Assembly (NCBI RefSeq): GCF_036231945.1
Contig: NZ_CP109599.1
Location: 5,235,501-5,299,500 of the forward strand
Origin: Streptomyces sp. NBC_01429
GTDB lineage: Bacteria; Actinomycetota; Actinomycetes; Streptomycetales; Streptomycetaceae
Direction: 5' to 3'
DNA: 64,000 nt
In this document: positions 24,499-33,374 of the stretch, piece after piece
Layout of the letters: each line of letters opens with the position of its first letter
Numbering within the stretch: the first letter of the stretch is position 1
Made by a program: the position numbers and the translations under genes
The notes under the pieces: generated by a model
The model's input: only the letters and a program-made list of their open reading frames with translations
What the model was told of the DNA's origin: nothing
The model's database searches: none

Positions 24499-25941
24499 AT
24501 GCGCAAGGCGCTGAGATGGGTGCTGTCGCTCGTGCTGATCATAGGCACGGTGGCCACCGCCGGTGCGGCCACCGCCGCCGATCGGAGTGCGGACCAGCAG
24601 GCCGCCACCGACACCACCGATATCAAGGACCGGATCCTCGCTGTCCCGGGGATGAGTCTGATTCAGGAGAAGCCGTACGACGGCTACCGCTACTTCGTTC
24701 TCAACTACACGCAGCCGGTCGACCACCGGCGCCCCTCCAAGGGCACCTTCCAGCAGCGCATCACGCTGCTCCACAAGGACACCAGCCGCCCCACGGTCTT
24801 CTTCACCAGCGGCTACAACGTCTCCACCAACCCCAGCCGCAGTGAGCCGACCCGGATCGTCGACGGCAACCAGGTGTCGCTGGAGTACCGCTTCTTCACC
24901 CCGTCCCGTCCGCAGCCGGCCGACTGGTCGAAGCTGGACATCTGGCAGGCGGCCAGCGACCAGCACCGCGTCTTCACCGCGCTGAAGAAGATCTACACCA
25001 AGAACTGGCTCGCCACCGGCGGCTCCAAGGGCGGCATGACCGCCACCTACTACGAGCGCTTCTACCCGCGCGACATGGACGGCGTGGTGGCGTACGTCGC
25101 GCCCAACGACGTGGTGAACGACGAGGACTCGGCGTACGACCGGTTCTTCGAGCGGGTCGGCACCAAGGAGTGCCGCGACAGGCTCAACGCCGTGCAGCGC
25201 GAGGCGCTGGTACGCCGCGAGCCGCTGGAGAAGAAGTACGAGGAGTGGGCGGCGGCCGAGGGCGCCACCTTCAACACCATCGGCACGCTCGACAAGGCCT
25301 ACGAGGCCGTGGTGCTGGACTTCGTCTGGGCGTTCTGGCAGTACGGCCTGGCCTCCGACTGCGACAGCATCCCGACGGCCGGTACCGCCTCCGACCAGGA
25401 GATCTACGACATCGTCGACGCGGTCTCCGGCTTCTCCGCGCCGACGGACCAGAGCCTGGCCACGTACACCCCGTACTACTACCAGGCCGGTACGCAGCTC
25501 GGCTCTCCCACCATCAAGCTGCCGCACCTGGGCAAGCTGAGCCGGTACGGCTACCTGTCGCCGCGCAACTTCGTGCCGCGCGAGATCCCGATGAAGTTCG
25601 ACCCGTGGGCGATGCGGGACATCGACAACTGGGTACGCCACCAGGCGAACCAGATGCTGTTCGTGTACGGCCAGAACGACCCGTGGGGTGCCGAGCCCTT
25701 CCGGCTGGGCCGCGGCGCGCGCGACAGCTATGTGTATGTCGCGCCGGGCGCCAACCACGGGGCCAATGTCGCGGGTCTGGTCCCCGAGCAGCAGGCGAAG
25801 GCGACGGCCCGGATCCTGGAGTGGGCGGGTGTCGCTCCCGCCGCCGTGCGGAAGGACGAGGCGAAGGCGAAGCCACTGGCGAAGTTCGACGCCGAGCTGG
25901 ACAAGCAGAAGCTGGACCGGCGGCACACGCTGCGGCCGTGA
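24499..25941 (+). CDS. Secreted S37-family aminopeptidase (prolyl tri/tetrapeptidyl aminopeptidase type)
   Basis: This 480-aa extracellular serine peptidase has a Sec signal peptide (RKALRWVLSLVLIIGTVATAGAATA, residues 2-26). The nucleophile region GGSKGGMTATYYERFYPRDMDG puts Ser at about 175, and downstream Asp/His candidates lie in GQNDPWGAEPF and PGANHGANV. The alpha/beta-hydrolase layout and this Ser motif are those of peptidase family S37, known in Streptomyces for removing N-terminal tri- and tetrapeptides. The C-terminal 35 residues are Lys/Ala-rich and charged. ATG is preceded by GGGAG. It is monocistronic and ends at a long perfect hairpin. Confidence 0.85.
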   Translation: MRKALRWVLSLVLIIGTVATAGAATAADRSADQQAATDTTDIKDRILAVPGMSLIQEKPYDGYRYFVLNYTQPVDHRRPSKGTFQQRITLLHKDTSRPTVFFTSGYNVSTNPSRSEPTRIVDGNQVSLEYRFFTPSRPQPADWSKLDIWQAASDQHRVFTALKKIYTKNWLATGGSKGGMTATYYERFYPRDMDGVVAYVAPNDVVNDEDSAYDRFFERVGTKECRDRLNAVQREALVRREPLEKKYEEWAAAEGATFNTIGTLDKAYEAVVLDFVWAFWQYGLASDCDSIPTAGTASDQEIYDIVDAVSGFSAPTDQSLATYTPYYYQAGTQLGSPTIKLPHLGKLSRYGYLSPRNFVPREIPMKFDPWAMRDIDNWVRHQANQMLFVYGQNDPWGAEPFRLGRGARDSYVYVAPGANHGANVAGLVPEQQAKATARILEWAGVAPAAVRKDEAKAKPLAKFDAELDKQKLDRRHTLRP

Positions 25942-25953
25942 CCGGTGCGTGAG

Positions 25954-26008
25954 GGTGCCCGCCGTCCGCCGTCCGCCGCTCGTCATGAGCGGGCGGACGG
26001 CGGGCACC
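25954..26008. terminator. 17-bp perfect-stem bidirectional terminator
   Basis: Arms at 25954-25970 and 25992-26008 (GGTGCCCGCCGTCCGCC and its exact complement) enclose a 21-nt loop. They lie between the convergent S37 peptidase and GH3 genes, so the hairpin can stop both transcripts. Confidence 0.8.
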
Positions 26009-26016
26009 GTCATCTG

Positions 26017-26052
26017 TTCTGACGGTTCTGACGGTTCTGACGGTTCTGCCGG
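26017..26052. repeat. 9-bp tandem repeat TTCTGACGG x4
   Basis: Three perfect units and one variant (TTCTGCCGG) lie between the terminator and the GH3 gene end. They are non-coding, and no function is evident. Confidence 0.75.
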
Positions 26053-26088
26053 CTGTTCGGCCGGCCGTTCTGCCGGAGCGTCTCGGCC

Positions 26089-27915
26089 TCAGTAGGTCAG
26101 CCCGTGTCCGATCGGGTACAGCACCCGTGCCGGATCGTCCGCGTGCTGTACCGGAACCGGCAGCCGGCCCCGAGGCCGGGCCCGGCCCGCGATGACCCGG
26201 GCCGCCGCCCGTACCTCCACGTCCGTCCAGGAGTACGCGGCGAGGGACGCCGTGACCCCGGACAACTGGGCGATGTCATAGGGGTTGCGGACGGCCAGCG
26301 TCACGACCGGCACACCGGTCGCGGCCAGCGCGCTCACCAGCGTCCGCTGCGAACCGGTCGCCGAGACGTTGTACGTGGCCACGATCACCGCGTCCTTGCC
26401 GCGCGCCCCCGCCACCGCCGCGTCGATCCGCGCCGAGTCGGGCGCCGTACCGGTGGCCAGCGCGGTGACGGTGAAGCCCAACTCGGTCAGGGCGGTGGCC
26501 AGTACGGTGACCGGCGGCCCGGTGGAGCCCGAGGGGGAGGCCGCGTCGGCGCCGACGACCAGCAGATTCCGCTCCCGGCTCCGGCTCAGGGGCAGCAGTC
26601 CGCGCTCGTTGACCAGCAGGGTGGTGGTCGCCTCCGCGATCCGGTCGGCGGCGGCCAGATGCGCCGGGACGCCGACCGTACGGTCCACGCTCCCGCGCGG
26701 GACGTACGGATCGCGGAACAGCCCCAGCCGGTCCTTGAGCGCGAGGATCCGCAGCACGGACTCCTCGATCCGCCGCTCGCTCAGCTCGCCGCTCCTGACG
26801 GCGGCCAGCACGGCGTCCCGGGCGAGCCGGAGGTCCGGCGGGTTGAGCAGTTGATCGACGCCCGCCTTGAGCGCGAGGACGGGCACCCGGGCGTCACCGT
26901 ACTTCTGCCGGACGCCCTTCATGTCGAGCGCGTCGGTGATCACCACGCCGTCGTAGCCGAGCTGTTCACGCAGGACGCCGGTGACGATGGGGTGCGAGAG
27001 CGTCGCCGGGTCCTCGCTCGGGTCGAGCGCGGGGACGACGATGTGCGCCGTCATGATCGAGCTGACTCCGGCGGCGATCGCGGCCCGGAACGGCGGGGCG
27101 TCCAGCGCGGTCCACTGCTCGCGGGTGTGGTGGATGGTCGGCAGCGCGTAATGGCTGTCGTCGGTCGTGTCGCCGTGGCCCGGGAAGTGCTTGGCCGCGG
27201 TGGCGATTCCCGCGCCCTGGTAGCCCTTGATCTGCGCGGTGACCAGACCGGCCACGGCCCCCGGATCGGCCCCGAAGGACCGTACGCCGATGACGGGGTT
27301 GGCCGGGTTGACGTTGACGTCCGCGTCGGGCGCGTAGTTCTGGTTGACGCCCATGGCGGCCAGCTCCGCCCCGGCGATCCGCGCGGCCTCGCGCGCGTCG
27401 TCGGGCGAGCGCGACGCGCCGAGCGCCATCGCGCCCGGCAGCAGGGTGGCCGGCTTCCCGATCCGGGCGACGGCGCCGTGCTCCTGGTCGGTGGAGATCA
27501 GCAGGGGCACGGGGACGCGCTGGGCCATGGCCGCGCGCTGGATGCCCCGGGAGAGCGAGGCGATCTGGTGCGGGTCACGGGTGTTGTGCGCCCAGGCGAA
27601 GTAGATGATGCCGCCGACGTGGTACGTGGAGATCAGCTCGGCCGCTGTGCGGACCCCGGTCTCGGCGAGGTTGGTGTCGGCGTCGGCGCGGTCGGGGTCG
27701 GTGGCGGAGTGCCCGTACACCCGCGTCACGAAGAGCTGGCCCACCTTCTCCTCCAGGCTCATACGGGAGACGAGCCGCCGGAGCCGGTCTGGGTACCGGC
27801 CGGGGGGTTTGGGGCCGGGCCGGGCGTGTGCGGGCAGCGGCGTGGCGCAGACGGCGGCCGCCGCCACGGCGGTCGCGGTGAGGAGGGTGCGTCTGGAGAT
27901 GGTCCGGTCGTGCAC
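26089..27915 (-). CDS. Exported GH3 beta-N-acetylhexosaminidase (NagZ-like)
   Basis: This 608-aa glycoside hydrolase family 3 enzyme has a twin-arginine signal (ISRRTLLTATAVAAAAVCATPLPAHA). The diagnostic GH3 motif KHFPGHGDTTDDSH (residues about 241-254) carries the His-Asp pair of NagZ-type enzymes, and the nucleophile Asp lies in ITDALDM near residue 327. A GH3 C-terminal domain follows from about residue 420. It probably releases N-acetylglucosamine from cell-wall or chitin fragments outside the cell. The start is GTG with AAGGAG 6 nt upstream. Two nested dyads stand 30-70 bp upstream as candidate operators. Confidence 0.9.
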   Translation of the reverse strand: MHDRTISRRTLLTATAVAAAAVCATPLPAHARPGPKPPGRYPDRLRRLVSRMSLEEKVGQLFVTRVYGHSATDPDRADADTNLAETGVRTAAELISTYHVGGIIYFAWAHNTRDPHQIASLSRGIQRAAMAQRVPVPLLISTDQEHGAVARIGKPATLLPGAMALGASRSPDDAREAARIAGAELAAMGVNQNYAPDADVNVNPANPVIGVRSFGADPGAVAGLVTAQIKGYQGAGIATAAKHFPGHGDTTDDSHYALPTIHHTREQWTALDAPPFRAAIAAGVSSIMTAHIVVPALDPSEDPATLSHPIVTGVLREQLGYDGVVITDALDMKGVRQKYGDARVPVLALKAGVDQLLNPPDLRLARDAVLAAVRSGELSERRIEESVLRILALKDRLGLFRDPYVPRGSVDRTVGVPAHLAAADRIAEATTTLLVNERGLLPLSRSRERNLLVVGADAASPSGSTGPPVTVLATALTELGFTVTALATGTAPDSARIDAAVAGARGKDAVIVATYNVSATGSQRTLVSALAATGVPVVTLAVRNPYDIAQLSGVTASLAAYSWTDVEVRAAARVIAGRARPRGRLPVPVQHADDPARVLYPIGHGLTY

Positions 27916-27944
27916 TGGTGCTCCTTCCGGCCATGTGGCGCGAG

Positions 27945-27963
27945 GGAAGTGAAGAAAACTTCC
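27945..27963 (-). promoter_or_regulatory. Putative operator GGAAGT-N7-ACTTCC upstream of the GH3 gene
   Basis: A 19-bp dyad with 6-bp arms also contains the run GAAGAAAACTTC. It lies 30-48 bp upstream of the GTG start, where a repressor would block the promoter. No regulator gene is adjacent except the LysR gene beyond, which more likely serves the DMT exporter. Confidence 0.45.
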
Positions 27964-27967
27964 AGGA

Positions 27968-27985
27968 TTTACGGATATCCGGAAA
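27968..27985 (-). promoter_or_regulatory. Second dyad upstream of the GH3 gene
   Basis: TTTACGGATATCCGGAAA contains the perfect 10-bp palindrome CGGATATCCG, with outer TTT/AAA also pairing. It is 23 bp centre-to-centre from the GGAAGT dyad. It may be an operator or a promoter-associated element. Confidence 0.45.
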
Positions 27986-28082
27986 GTAATTACCAGTCAA
28001 GGGACGCGCCGCCGGAGTGCGGGGGAGTGCGGGCGAGGTGCGGGCGGGATGCGCGGTCGTCGGGACGTCGGCCCCGGGCGGT

Positions 28083-28997
28083 CTACGCCGACGTGACCGC
28101 GACCGCCGGCCAGTGCCGCCGCAGTGTTTCCACGGCCGCGGTGACGGCCGGGCGCCTGGCCGCGCCCGTGCGCCACAGGGCGTACAGCCGCCGCACCGGC
28201 ACCGGATCGAGGGCGACGGCCCGCACCCCTTCGGGCAGCGGACCCCGGCCCAGGCGCGGCATCATGGCGATCCCGAGTCCCGCCGCGATCAGCGCCAGCT
28301 GGGTGTGGCACTCCTCGGCCTGGTGGGCGAGGTCCGGCTCCCAGCCGGCCGCGCGCAACGTACGGACCAGCCAGTCGTGGCAGACCGTCCCCGGCGGCTG
28401 GCAGATCCAGCGCTGTCCGCCCAGGTCCTGCCTGCTGATCGAGGACCGCGCCGCCAGCGGGTGTGCGGCCGGGACCAGTACGTCGCACAGATCGTCACCG
28501 ATGAACGCCTGCTCCACCCCCTCGGGGGCGGGCAGCGGGGCGATGTCCCAGTCGTGCGCGACCGCCAGGTCGATCGCGCCGCGTGCCACCAGGTCGATCG
28601 AGAGGTGCGGATCGATCTCCCGCAACCGCACGTCGAGGGTGGGGTGCAGTGCGGCCAGCTCGGCCAGCACGCCCGGGAGCAGGCCACGGGCCGAGGAGGC
28701 GAAGGCTCCGACGGTGAGCTGCCCGGTCGGCTGCCCCCGGCGCTCCTCAAGGGTGGTCTCGGCGCGCTCCACGATGGCGAGCAACTCCTCGGCGGTGGCG
28801 GCGAGATGGCGCGCCTCCTCGGTGAGCGCCACGCCCCGGCCGCGCCGCTCCAGCAGGGTGGTGCGCGTCTCCCGTTCCAACTTGGTGATCTGCTGGGAGA
28901 CGGCCGAGGGGGTGTAGCCGAGGAAGGCGGCGGCGGCCGCGACGGAACCGTGGACGGAGACCGCGTGCAGCGCGCGCAGCCGGGCCAGATCGAGCAT
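28083..28997 (-). CDS. LysR-family transcriptional regulator
   Basis: This 304-aa protein has a LysR helix-turn-helix at residues 1-60 (MLDLARLRALHAVSVHGSVAAAAAFLGYTPSAVSQQITKLERE) and a periplasmic-binding-like effector domain. The ATG at 28997 follows AGGGGGA, and the open frame upstream of it is not conserved in character. The gene is divergent from a DMT-family exporter gene 143 bp away, the classical LysR arrangement, so it probably controls that exporter in response to the exported metabolite. The effector is unknown. Confidence 0.88.
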   Translation of the reverse strand: MLDLARLRALHAVSVHGSVAAAAAFLGYTPSAVSQQITKLERETRTTLLERRGRGVALTEEARHLAATAEELLAIVERAETTLEERRGQPTGQLTVGAFASSARGLLPGVLAELAALHPTLDVRLREIDPHLSIDLVARGAIDLAVAHDWDIAPLPAPEGVEQAFIGDDLCDVLVPAAHPLAARSSISRQDLGGQRWICQPPGTVCHDWLVRTLRAAGWEPDLAHQAEECHTQLALIAAGLGIAMMPRLGRGPLPEGVRAVALDPVPVRRLYALWRTGAARRPAVTAAVETLRRHWPAVAVTSA

Positions 28998-29140
28998 GGG
29001 TTCCCCCTGGGTTCGTGATCGTGCGGGCGCGACAGCGCGGGGATCGAGGGGCGATCTCGCGCACTCGTAAGCGGTGCTGAATTCAACCATGAAGAGATTC
29101 GCGCTGGTGCTAAATGGTTCGGCTCGGTGAGGCTCTCCGT

Positions 29141-30133
29141 ATGCGCACGACACATATCGCTCTCGCCGTTCTGGTCGCCGCCCTGTGGGGCGTGAACTTC
29201 GTTGTCATCGAGATCGGCCTCGGGCACTTTCCGCCGCTTCTCTTCTCCGCGCTGCGCTTCCTGGTGGCGGTGCTGCCCGCCGTCTTCTTCGTGGGGCGGC
29301 CGAAGGTCGCCTGGAAGTGGGTGGTGGGGGTCGGCCTCGCGCTCGGCGTCGCGAAGTTCGGGCTGCTCTTCGTCGGTATGGACCGGGGCATGCCGGCCGG
29401 TCTGTCGTCGCTCGTCCTCCAGATCCAGGCAGTCTTCACCGCGCTGTTCGCCACGCTCTTCCTCGGTGAGCGGCCGGGGCGGGTACGGCTGCTGGGCATG
29501 GGCGTCGCGCTCACCGGTATCGCCGTCGCTGCGGTGGACGAAGGCGCCTCAGGGCCGCTGCTCGCCTTCGCGCTGGTCGTCGCCGCCGCGGCGTGCTGGG
29601 GCGTCTCCAACGTGCTCACCCGCAAGGCGTCCCCGGCGGACTCCCTGAACTTCATGGTGTGGGTGTCGACCGTCCCCGTAGTGCCGCTGCTCGGCCTCTC
29701 GCTGCTCTTCGAGGGCCCGGCCGCCGATCTGGCCGCGCTACGCGCGCTGGACGCCACCGGTGCCGGTGTCATCGTGTACGTCGCCTGGGTCACGACCGTC
29801 TTCGGCTTCGGCGTCTGGGGCTTTCTGCTGCGCCGCTACCCGGCCTCGTCCGTGGCGCCCTTCTCGCTCCTCGTGCCGGTCTTCGGGATGTCCTCGGCGG
29901 CCCTGCTGCTGGGTGAGTCGATCAGCCCGGCGCGCTGGTGCGCGGCGGCGCTGCTGGTCGGGGGAGTGGCGCTCACCTCGCTCTCACGCGGCGGTCCGCG
30001 CGCCACCACCGGCGGCGGATCCGTCCCGGCACTCGATGTGTCACCTCCCGCGGCCCCCGCGCCGGTAGGCCCGCGCGGCGCCCGTCCCGCCGACCTGCTC
30101 CGGCGTCCCCTCCGAACCCGACGACCCGTCTGA
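29141..30133 (+). CDS. EamA/DMT-superfamily exporter
   Basis: This 330-aa membrane protein has ten predicted hydrophobic helices arranged as two EamA repeats. The first opens THIALAVLVAALWGVNFVVIEIGLGHFPPLLFSALRF, and the second starts near residue 145 (LLAFALVVAAAACWGVSNVLTRK). EamA proteins export amino acids or other metabolites. The last 50 residues are a hydrophilic Pro/Arg-rich tail. The ATG at 29141 is chosen over one at 29114 because a GAGG lies 9 nt upstream and the conserved helix begins there. It is divergent from the LysR gene. Confidence 0.85.
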   Translation: MRTTHIALAVLVAALWGVNFVVIEIGLGHFPPLLFSALRFLVAVLPAVFFVGRPKVAWKWVVGVGLALGVAKFGLLFVGMDRGMPAGLSSLVLQIQAVFTALFATLFLGERPGRVRLLGMGVALTGIAVAAVDEGASGPLLAFALVVAAAACWGVSNVLTRKASPADSLNFMVWVSTVPVVPLLGLSLLFEGPAADLAALRALDATGAGVIVYVAWVTTVFGFGVWGFLLRRYPASSVAPFSLLVPVFGMSSAALLLGESISPARWCAAALLVGGVALTSLSRGGPRATTGGGSVPALDVSPPAAPAPVGPRGARPADLLRRPLRTRRPV

Positions 30134-30199
30134 AAGGCGCCGACAGACGCCGCCCAACCGGCGCTCTCCCAACCGGCGCCCTTCCCGGGCGGCGCTCTC

Positions 30200-30991
30200 T
30201 CAGCCGTGCCCGCCGGCCAGCCCCTCCAGATGGACCCGCCCCGCTGCCAGCAGCCCCGGCAGATCCTCCGCCTGCGGATACCAGCGCTTCTCGTACTCCC
30301 AGCAGACCCAGCTGTCGTCGTCGAGCAGCGCGAGGCACTTGCCCAGCGGCAGCACCCCGGCACCCAGGGCGAGCGGCGTGGTGTCCTGCGCCGAGGCGAT
30401 GTCCTTCACCTGGACATAGCCCAGGTGCGGGGCGAGCACGGAGTGCGTGGTGACCGGGTCCTCGCCGCCCAGCCAGGTGTGCATCACATCCCAGAGCGCC
30501 CCCACCCACTGGTGCCCGACCAACCCCACCACGCGGGCCGCGTCCCTGCCCGTGCGGTGCGAGTCGTGCGTCTCCAGCAGAATCCGTACACCGGAGTCCG
30601 CCGCCGTCTCCGCCGCCGCTGCCAGCCGCCGCGCGGCCGTCGCGTCGGCCTCCGCCGCCGGCTGGTCACCGCCGCCCGGGAAGACCCGGAGGTAGGGCGC
30701 GCCCAGATCCCGCGCCAACGACAGCAAGTCGTCCAGCTCCTGGCGCAGCTGCTCCTCGTCCACCTCCGCGCTCGCCACCCGCGGGTACCCGGCTATCCCC
30801 AGGATCTCGACATCGGCGCGCCTGAACTCGTCGACCACGGCCGCCCGGTCACGCCTTCCCAGGCCCCGGTGCACGGGCTCCTCCGGATGGGCCCGCAGCT
30901 CCACCCCCTGGAAACCGTTCGCGGCGGCGAGCGCGACCACCTCGGGTATGGGCAGACCCGGTACTCCGAGAGTGGAGAAGGCGAACTTCAT
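30200..30991 (-). CDS. Sugar phosphate isomerase/epimerase-like TIM-barrel protein
   Basis: This is a 263-aa xylose-isomerase-like AP-endonuclease-2-fold protein. The barrel strands carry likely metal ligands: GVELRAH (Glu near 36), ILLETHDS, ALWDVMHTW, YVQVKDIAS and CWEYEKRWYP. The substrate is not evident. Its ATG overlaps the stop of the MarR-GNAT gene (ATGA at 30988-30991), so it is translationally coupled to it. That coupling of a regulator-like fusion with a sugar isomerase is unusual. A role in inositol- or keto-sugar metabolism is possible, given the other isomerase genes in this window. Confidence 0.78.
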   Translation of the reverse strand: MKFAFSTLGVPGLPIPEVVALAAANGFQGVELRAHPEEPVHRGLGRRDRAAVVDEFRRADVEILGIAGYPRVASAEVDEEQLRQELDDLLSLARDLGAPYLRVFPGGGDQPAAEADATAARRLAAAAETAADSGVRILLETHDSHRTGRDAARVVGLVGHQWVGALWDVMHTWLGGEDPVTTHSVLAPHLGYVQVKDIASAQDTTPLALGAGVLPLGKCLALLDDDSWVCWEYEKRWYPQAEDLPGLLAAGRVHLEGLAGGHG

Positions 30992-32049
30992 GGTGCTGTT
31001 CCTTCCTGGGGTACGGCCGGCTCCTGAAGAGGGAGCCGCCAGTCCTGGCCTATCAGTTCGGCGCCGTAGGAGTGATGAGGATGCTCGGAGACGAGGGTGA
31101 ATCCGGCGCGCTCGTAGAGGGCACGGGCTGTGGTCAGGACGTCATTGGTCCACAACGTCACCTCCCGGTACCCCGCTTGCCGGGCGAAATCCACCACCGT
31201 CCCGATCAGCCGCTCCCCGAGACCATGCCCCCTGGCCTCGGGCTCGACCAGCAGCAGCCGCAGCCGCGCGGTGCCGGGCGTCTTCCCCCGTATCTCCGAA
31301 GCACCCGTCTCCGCCTCCGAACCGGTGGCGCCGCCCGCTCCGGTGTCCGCGCGCCTGTCCGGGGCCGTGTCCGCGCCCGTGGCGTCGTCCCGCACGCACA
31401 TCACCGACCCCACCGGTCTGCCGTCCAGCTCGGCGATCCAGGCGCGCTCCAGCCGCGGGTCGTGGTGCTGTGCGAAGTCCGCGACGATCCGGGCGACAAG
31501 ACCCTCGAACTCGGTGTTCCAGCCGTACTCCGCCGCGTACACCGTGCCGTGCCGCTGCACCATCCAGCCCAGCTCGCCCGGCACCGGCTCCCGCAGCACC
31601 GGCCCGCCGCGCCGGGACATCGGGGCCTGGTCGCCTTCGAGGAGGTCGCGCACGGTCCGCATCGCGTCCGTGAGCTGGGGCCGCCGGGCCGGCTCGACCC
31701 GGTCGAGCAGCGAGCCGACGGCGTCCCGCGACCGCTCGTCGAGCAGCGCCGCGGCCTCGCGGCCCTGTGGCGTCAGCGTGATCCGCTGACGCCGTGCGTC
31801 CTGCTCGGACGGCGCGCGTCCGACCAGGCCGTCCCGCTCGAACTTGGTCAGCAGCCGGCTCAGATATCCGGCGTCGAGCGACAGCTCGGCGCGCAGGTCC
31901 GCGGCGTCCGTGCGCGCGGCGTGCGCCAGCTCGTACAGCACCCGCGACTCGGTGAGCGTGTACGGCGTGTAGAGGTGCTTGCTGTAGTCGAGCGCCCCGA
32001 TGAGATTCGTGTAGAAGCGGTTGAACGCGCGGACTTCCTGAACGGCCAT
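30988..32049 (-). CDS. MarR-type regulator fused to a GNAT acetyltransferase
   Basis: This 353-aa bifunctional protein has a MarR winged helix at residues 1-150 (FNRFYTNLIGALDYSKHLYTPYTLTESRVLYELAH, GYLSRLLTKFERDGLV, RRQRITLTPQGREAA). A GNAT domain follows (GRPVGSVMCV, RLRLLLVEPEARGHGLGERLIGTVVDFAR with the acetyl-CoA-binding R/Q-x-x-G-x-G/A-like loop, TTARALYERAGF). A 40-residue Ala/Thr/Asp-rich insertion splits the GNAT domain near residue 240. MarR-GNAT fusions occur widely in actinomycetes; the acetyl acceptor is usually unknown. The downstream isomerase gene overlaps its stop. Confidence 0.85.
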   Translation of the reverse strand: MAVQEVRAFNRFYTNLIGALDYSKHLYTPYTLTESRVLYELAHAARTDAADLRAELSLDAGYLSRLLTKFERDGLVGRAPSEQDARRQRITLTPQGREAAALLDERSRDAVGSLLDRVEPARRPQLTDAMRTVRDLLEGDQAPMSRRGGPVLREPVPGELGWMVQRHGTVYAAEYGWNTEFEGLVARIVADFAQHHDPRLERAWIAELDGRPVGSVMCVRDDATGADTAPDRRADTGAGGATGSEAETGASEIRGKTPGTARLRLLLVEPEARGHGLGERLIGTVVDFARQAGYREVTLWTNDVLTTARALYERAGFTLVSEHPHHSYGAELIGQDWRLPLQEPAVPQEGTAP

Positions 32050-32187
32050 GATCTCCCCCGGCCTCTTCCTGGATTTTCCTTTGACTGAGTCAACGCTACG
32101 GCGCCCCGCCGACACCCGACAAGGGCAAATCGGTCCCTTGGCGTCAACTCGCCAAATCCCCGGCCCCGGAACCGAGCCCGGCCGGGC

Positions 32188-33270
32188 TCAGCCGGTCCTC
32201 GGCGGCGCCGTGGACGCCCGCGCCATCAGCTCCGCCGCGATCGTCGCGATCCCGCCCGGCGGCGGGGTCTCCGTGCCCATCGCCAGCCGGCCGGCCCGCG
32301 CCCCCGCCTCGTGCAGGGGCAGTCGTACGGTCGTCAGGGCCGGGGTCGCGTCCACCGAGAACGGCAGATCGTCGAAGCCCGCCACCGAGATGTCCTCCGG
32401 GATGCGCAGCCCCTTGTCACGCACCGCCGCGCACGCCCCCAGCGCCACCGTGTCGTTGGCGGCGACCACGGCCGTCAGGTCCGGCGCCCGCCGCAGCAGC
32501 TCCAGCGTCGCCTCGTACCCGGAACGGCGGCTGTACGGACCATGCACCGTGAGCGACTCCCGCCCGTCCGTGCCCGTCCCGCCGTCGTCCAGTCCCGCCG
32601 CCCGCAGCGCCGCTCGGTGTCCCTCCAGCCGGTGCCGGGTCGTCGTCCGCTCCACCGGGCCCGCCACGTAGCCGATCGTCCGGTGCCCCAGCGCGAGCAG
32701 ATGCTCCGTCAGCCGCTGCCCGCCACCCCGGTTGTCGAAGGCCAGCGAGGCGACGATCGCCTCGCTCCCCGGCAGCGGCGGGCGCCCGCACAGCACCACC
32801 CGGGTCCCCGCGTCCGCGAGTTTCGCCAGCTTCGCCGTCATCGCGGCGATGTGCCGCGGGTCTTCGAGCGCCCCGCCGGTCAGGACGACGGCCGCCGCCC
32901 GCTGCCGCTGGAGCAGGGTCAGATACGTCAGTTCACGTTCGGGTGATCCGCCCGTGTTGCAGACGACGGCGAGCTTCTCGCCGCCCGCCCGCCCGGTCCC
33001 CTCCTGCCCGCCGATCTCGGTCTGCGCCGCCCCGGCCATGATCCCGAAGAACGGGTCGGCGATGTCGTTGACGAGGACGCCCACCAGGTCGGAGGTGGCG
33101 GCGGCGAGCGAGCTGGCGGGCCCGTTCAGCACGTAGTCCAGCTCGTCCACGGCCCGCAGGACGCGCTCGCGGGTGGTGGCGGCGACCGGATAGTTCCCGT
33201 TCAGCACGCGGGAGACGGTGGCCGGTGAGACCCGGGCGCGGGCCGCCACATCCGCCAGCGTGACTGTCAT
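32188..33270 (-). CDS. LacI-family transcriptional regulator
   Basis: This 360-aa protein has the LacI helix-turn-helix (VTLADVAARARVSPATVSRVLNGNYPVAATTRERVLRAVDELDY) at residues 2-48 and a sugar-binding periplasmic-type effector domain ending in VAGFDDLPFSVDATPALTTVRLP. It is divergent from an oxidoreductase/DUF993/isomerase operon with a palindromic AAGCGCTT site between, so it most likely represses that operon in the absence of its sugar. The ATG at 33270 lies 10 nt after GAGGAAAG. A Gly/Glu-rich insertion near residue 95 (IGGQEGTGRAGGEK) is non-standard. Confidence 0.9.
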   Translation of the reverse strand: MTVTLADVAARARVSPATVSRVLNGNYPVAATTRERVLRAVDELDYVLNGPASSLAAATSDLVGVLVNDIADPFFGIMAGAAQTEIGGQEGTGRAGGEKLAVVCNTGGSPERELTYLTLLQRQRAAAVVLTGGALEDPRHIAAMTAKLAKLADAGTRVVLCGRPPLPGSEAIVASLAFDNRGGGQRLTEHLLALGHRTIGYVAGPVERTTTRHRLEGHRAALRAAGLDDGGTGTDGRESLTVHGPYSRRSGYEATLELLRRAPDLTAVVAANDTVALGACAAVRDKGLRIPEDISVAGFDDLPFSVDATPALTTVRLPLHEAGARAGRLAMGTETPPPGGIATIAAELMARASTAPPRTG

Positions 33271-33374
33271 CGCTTTCCTCCGAGGTGGTTCCGAGGGGGT
33301 ACGGGTGGGATCGAGAGGGAGATCGCGGCGCGGCACTTGTCCGGGCCGCTGTCGCAGGCTAGCTTCTTACCGAA

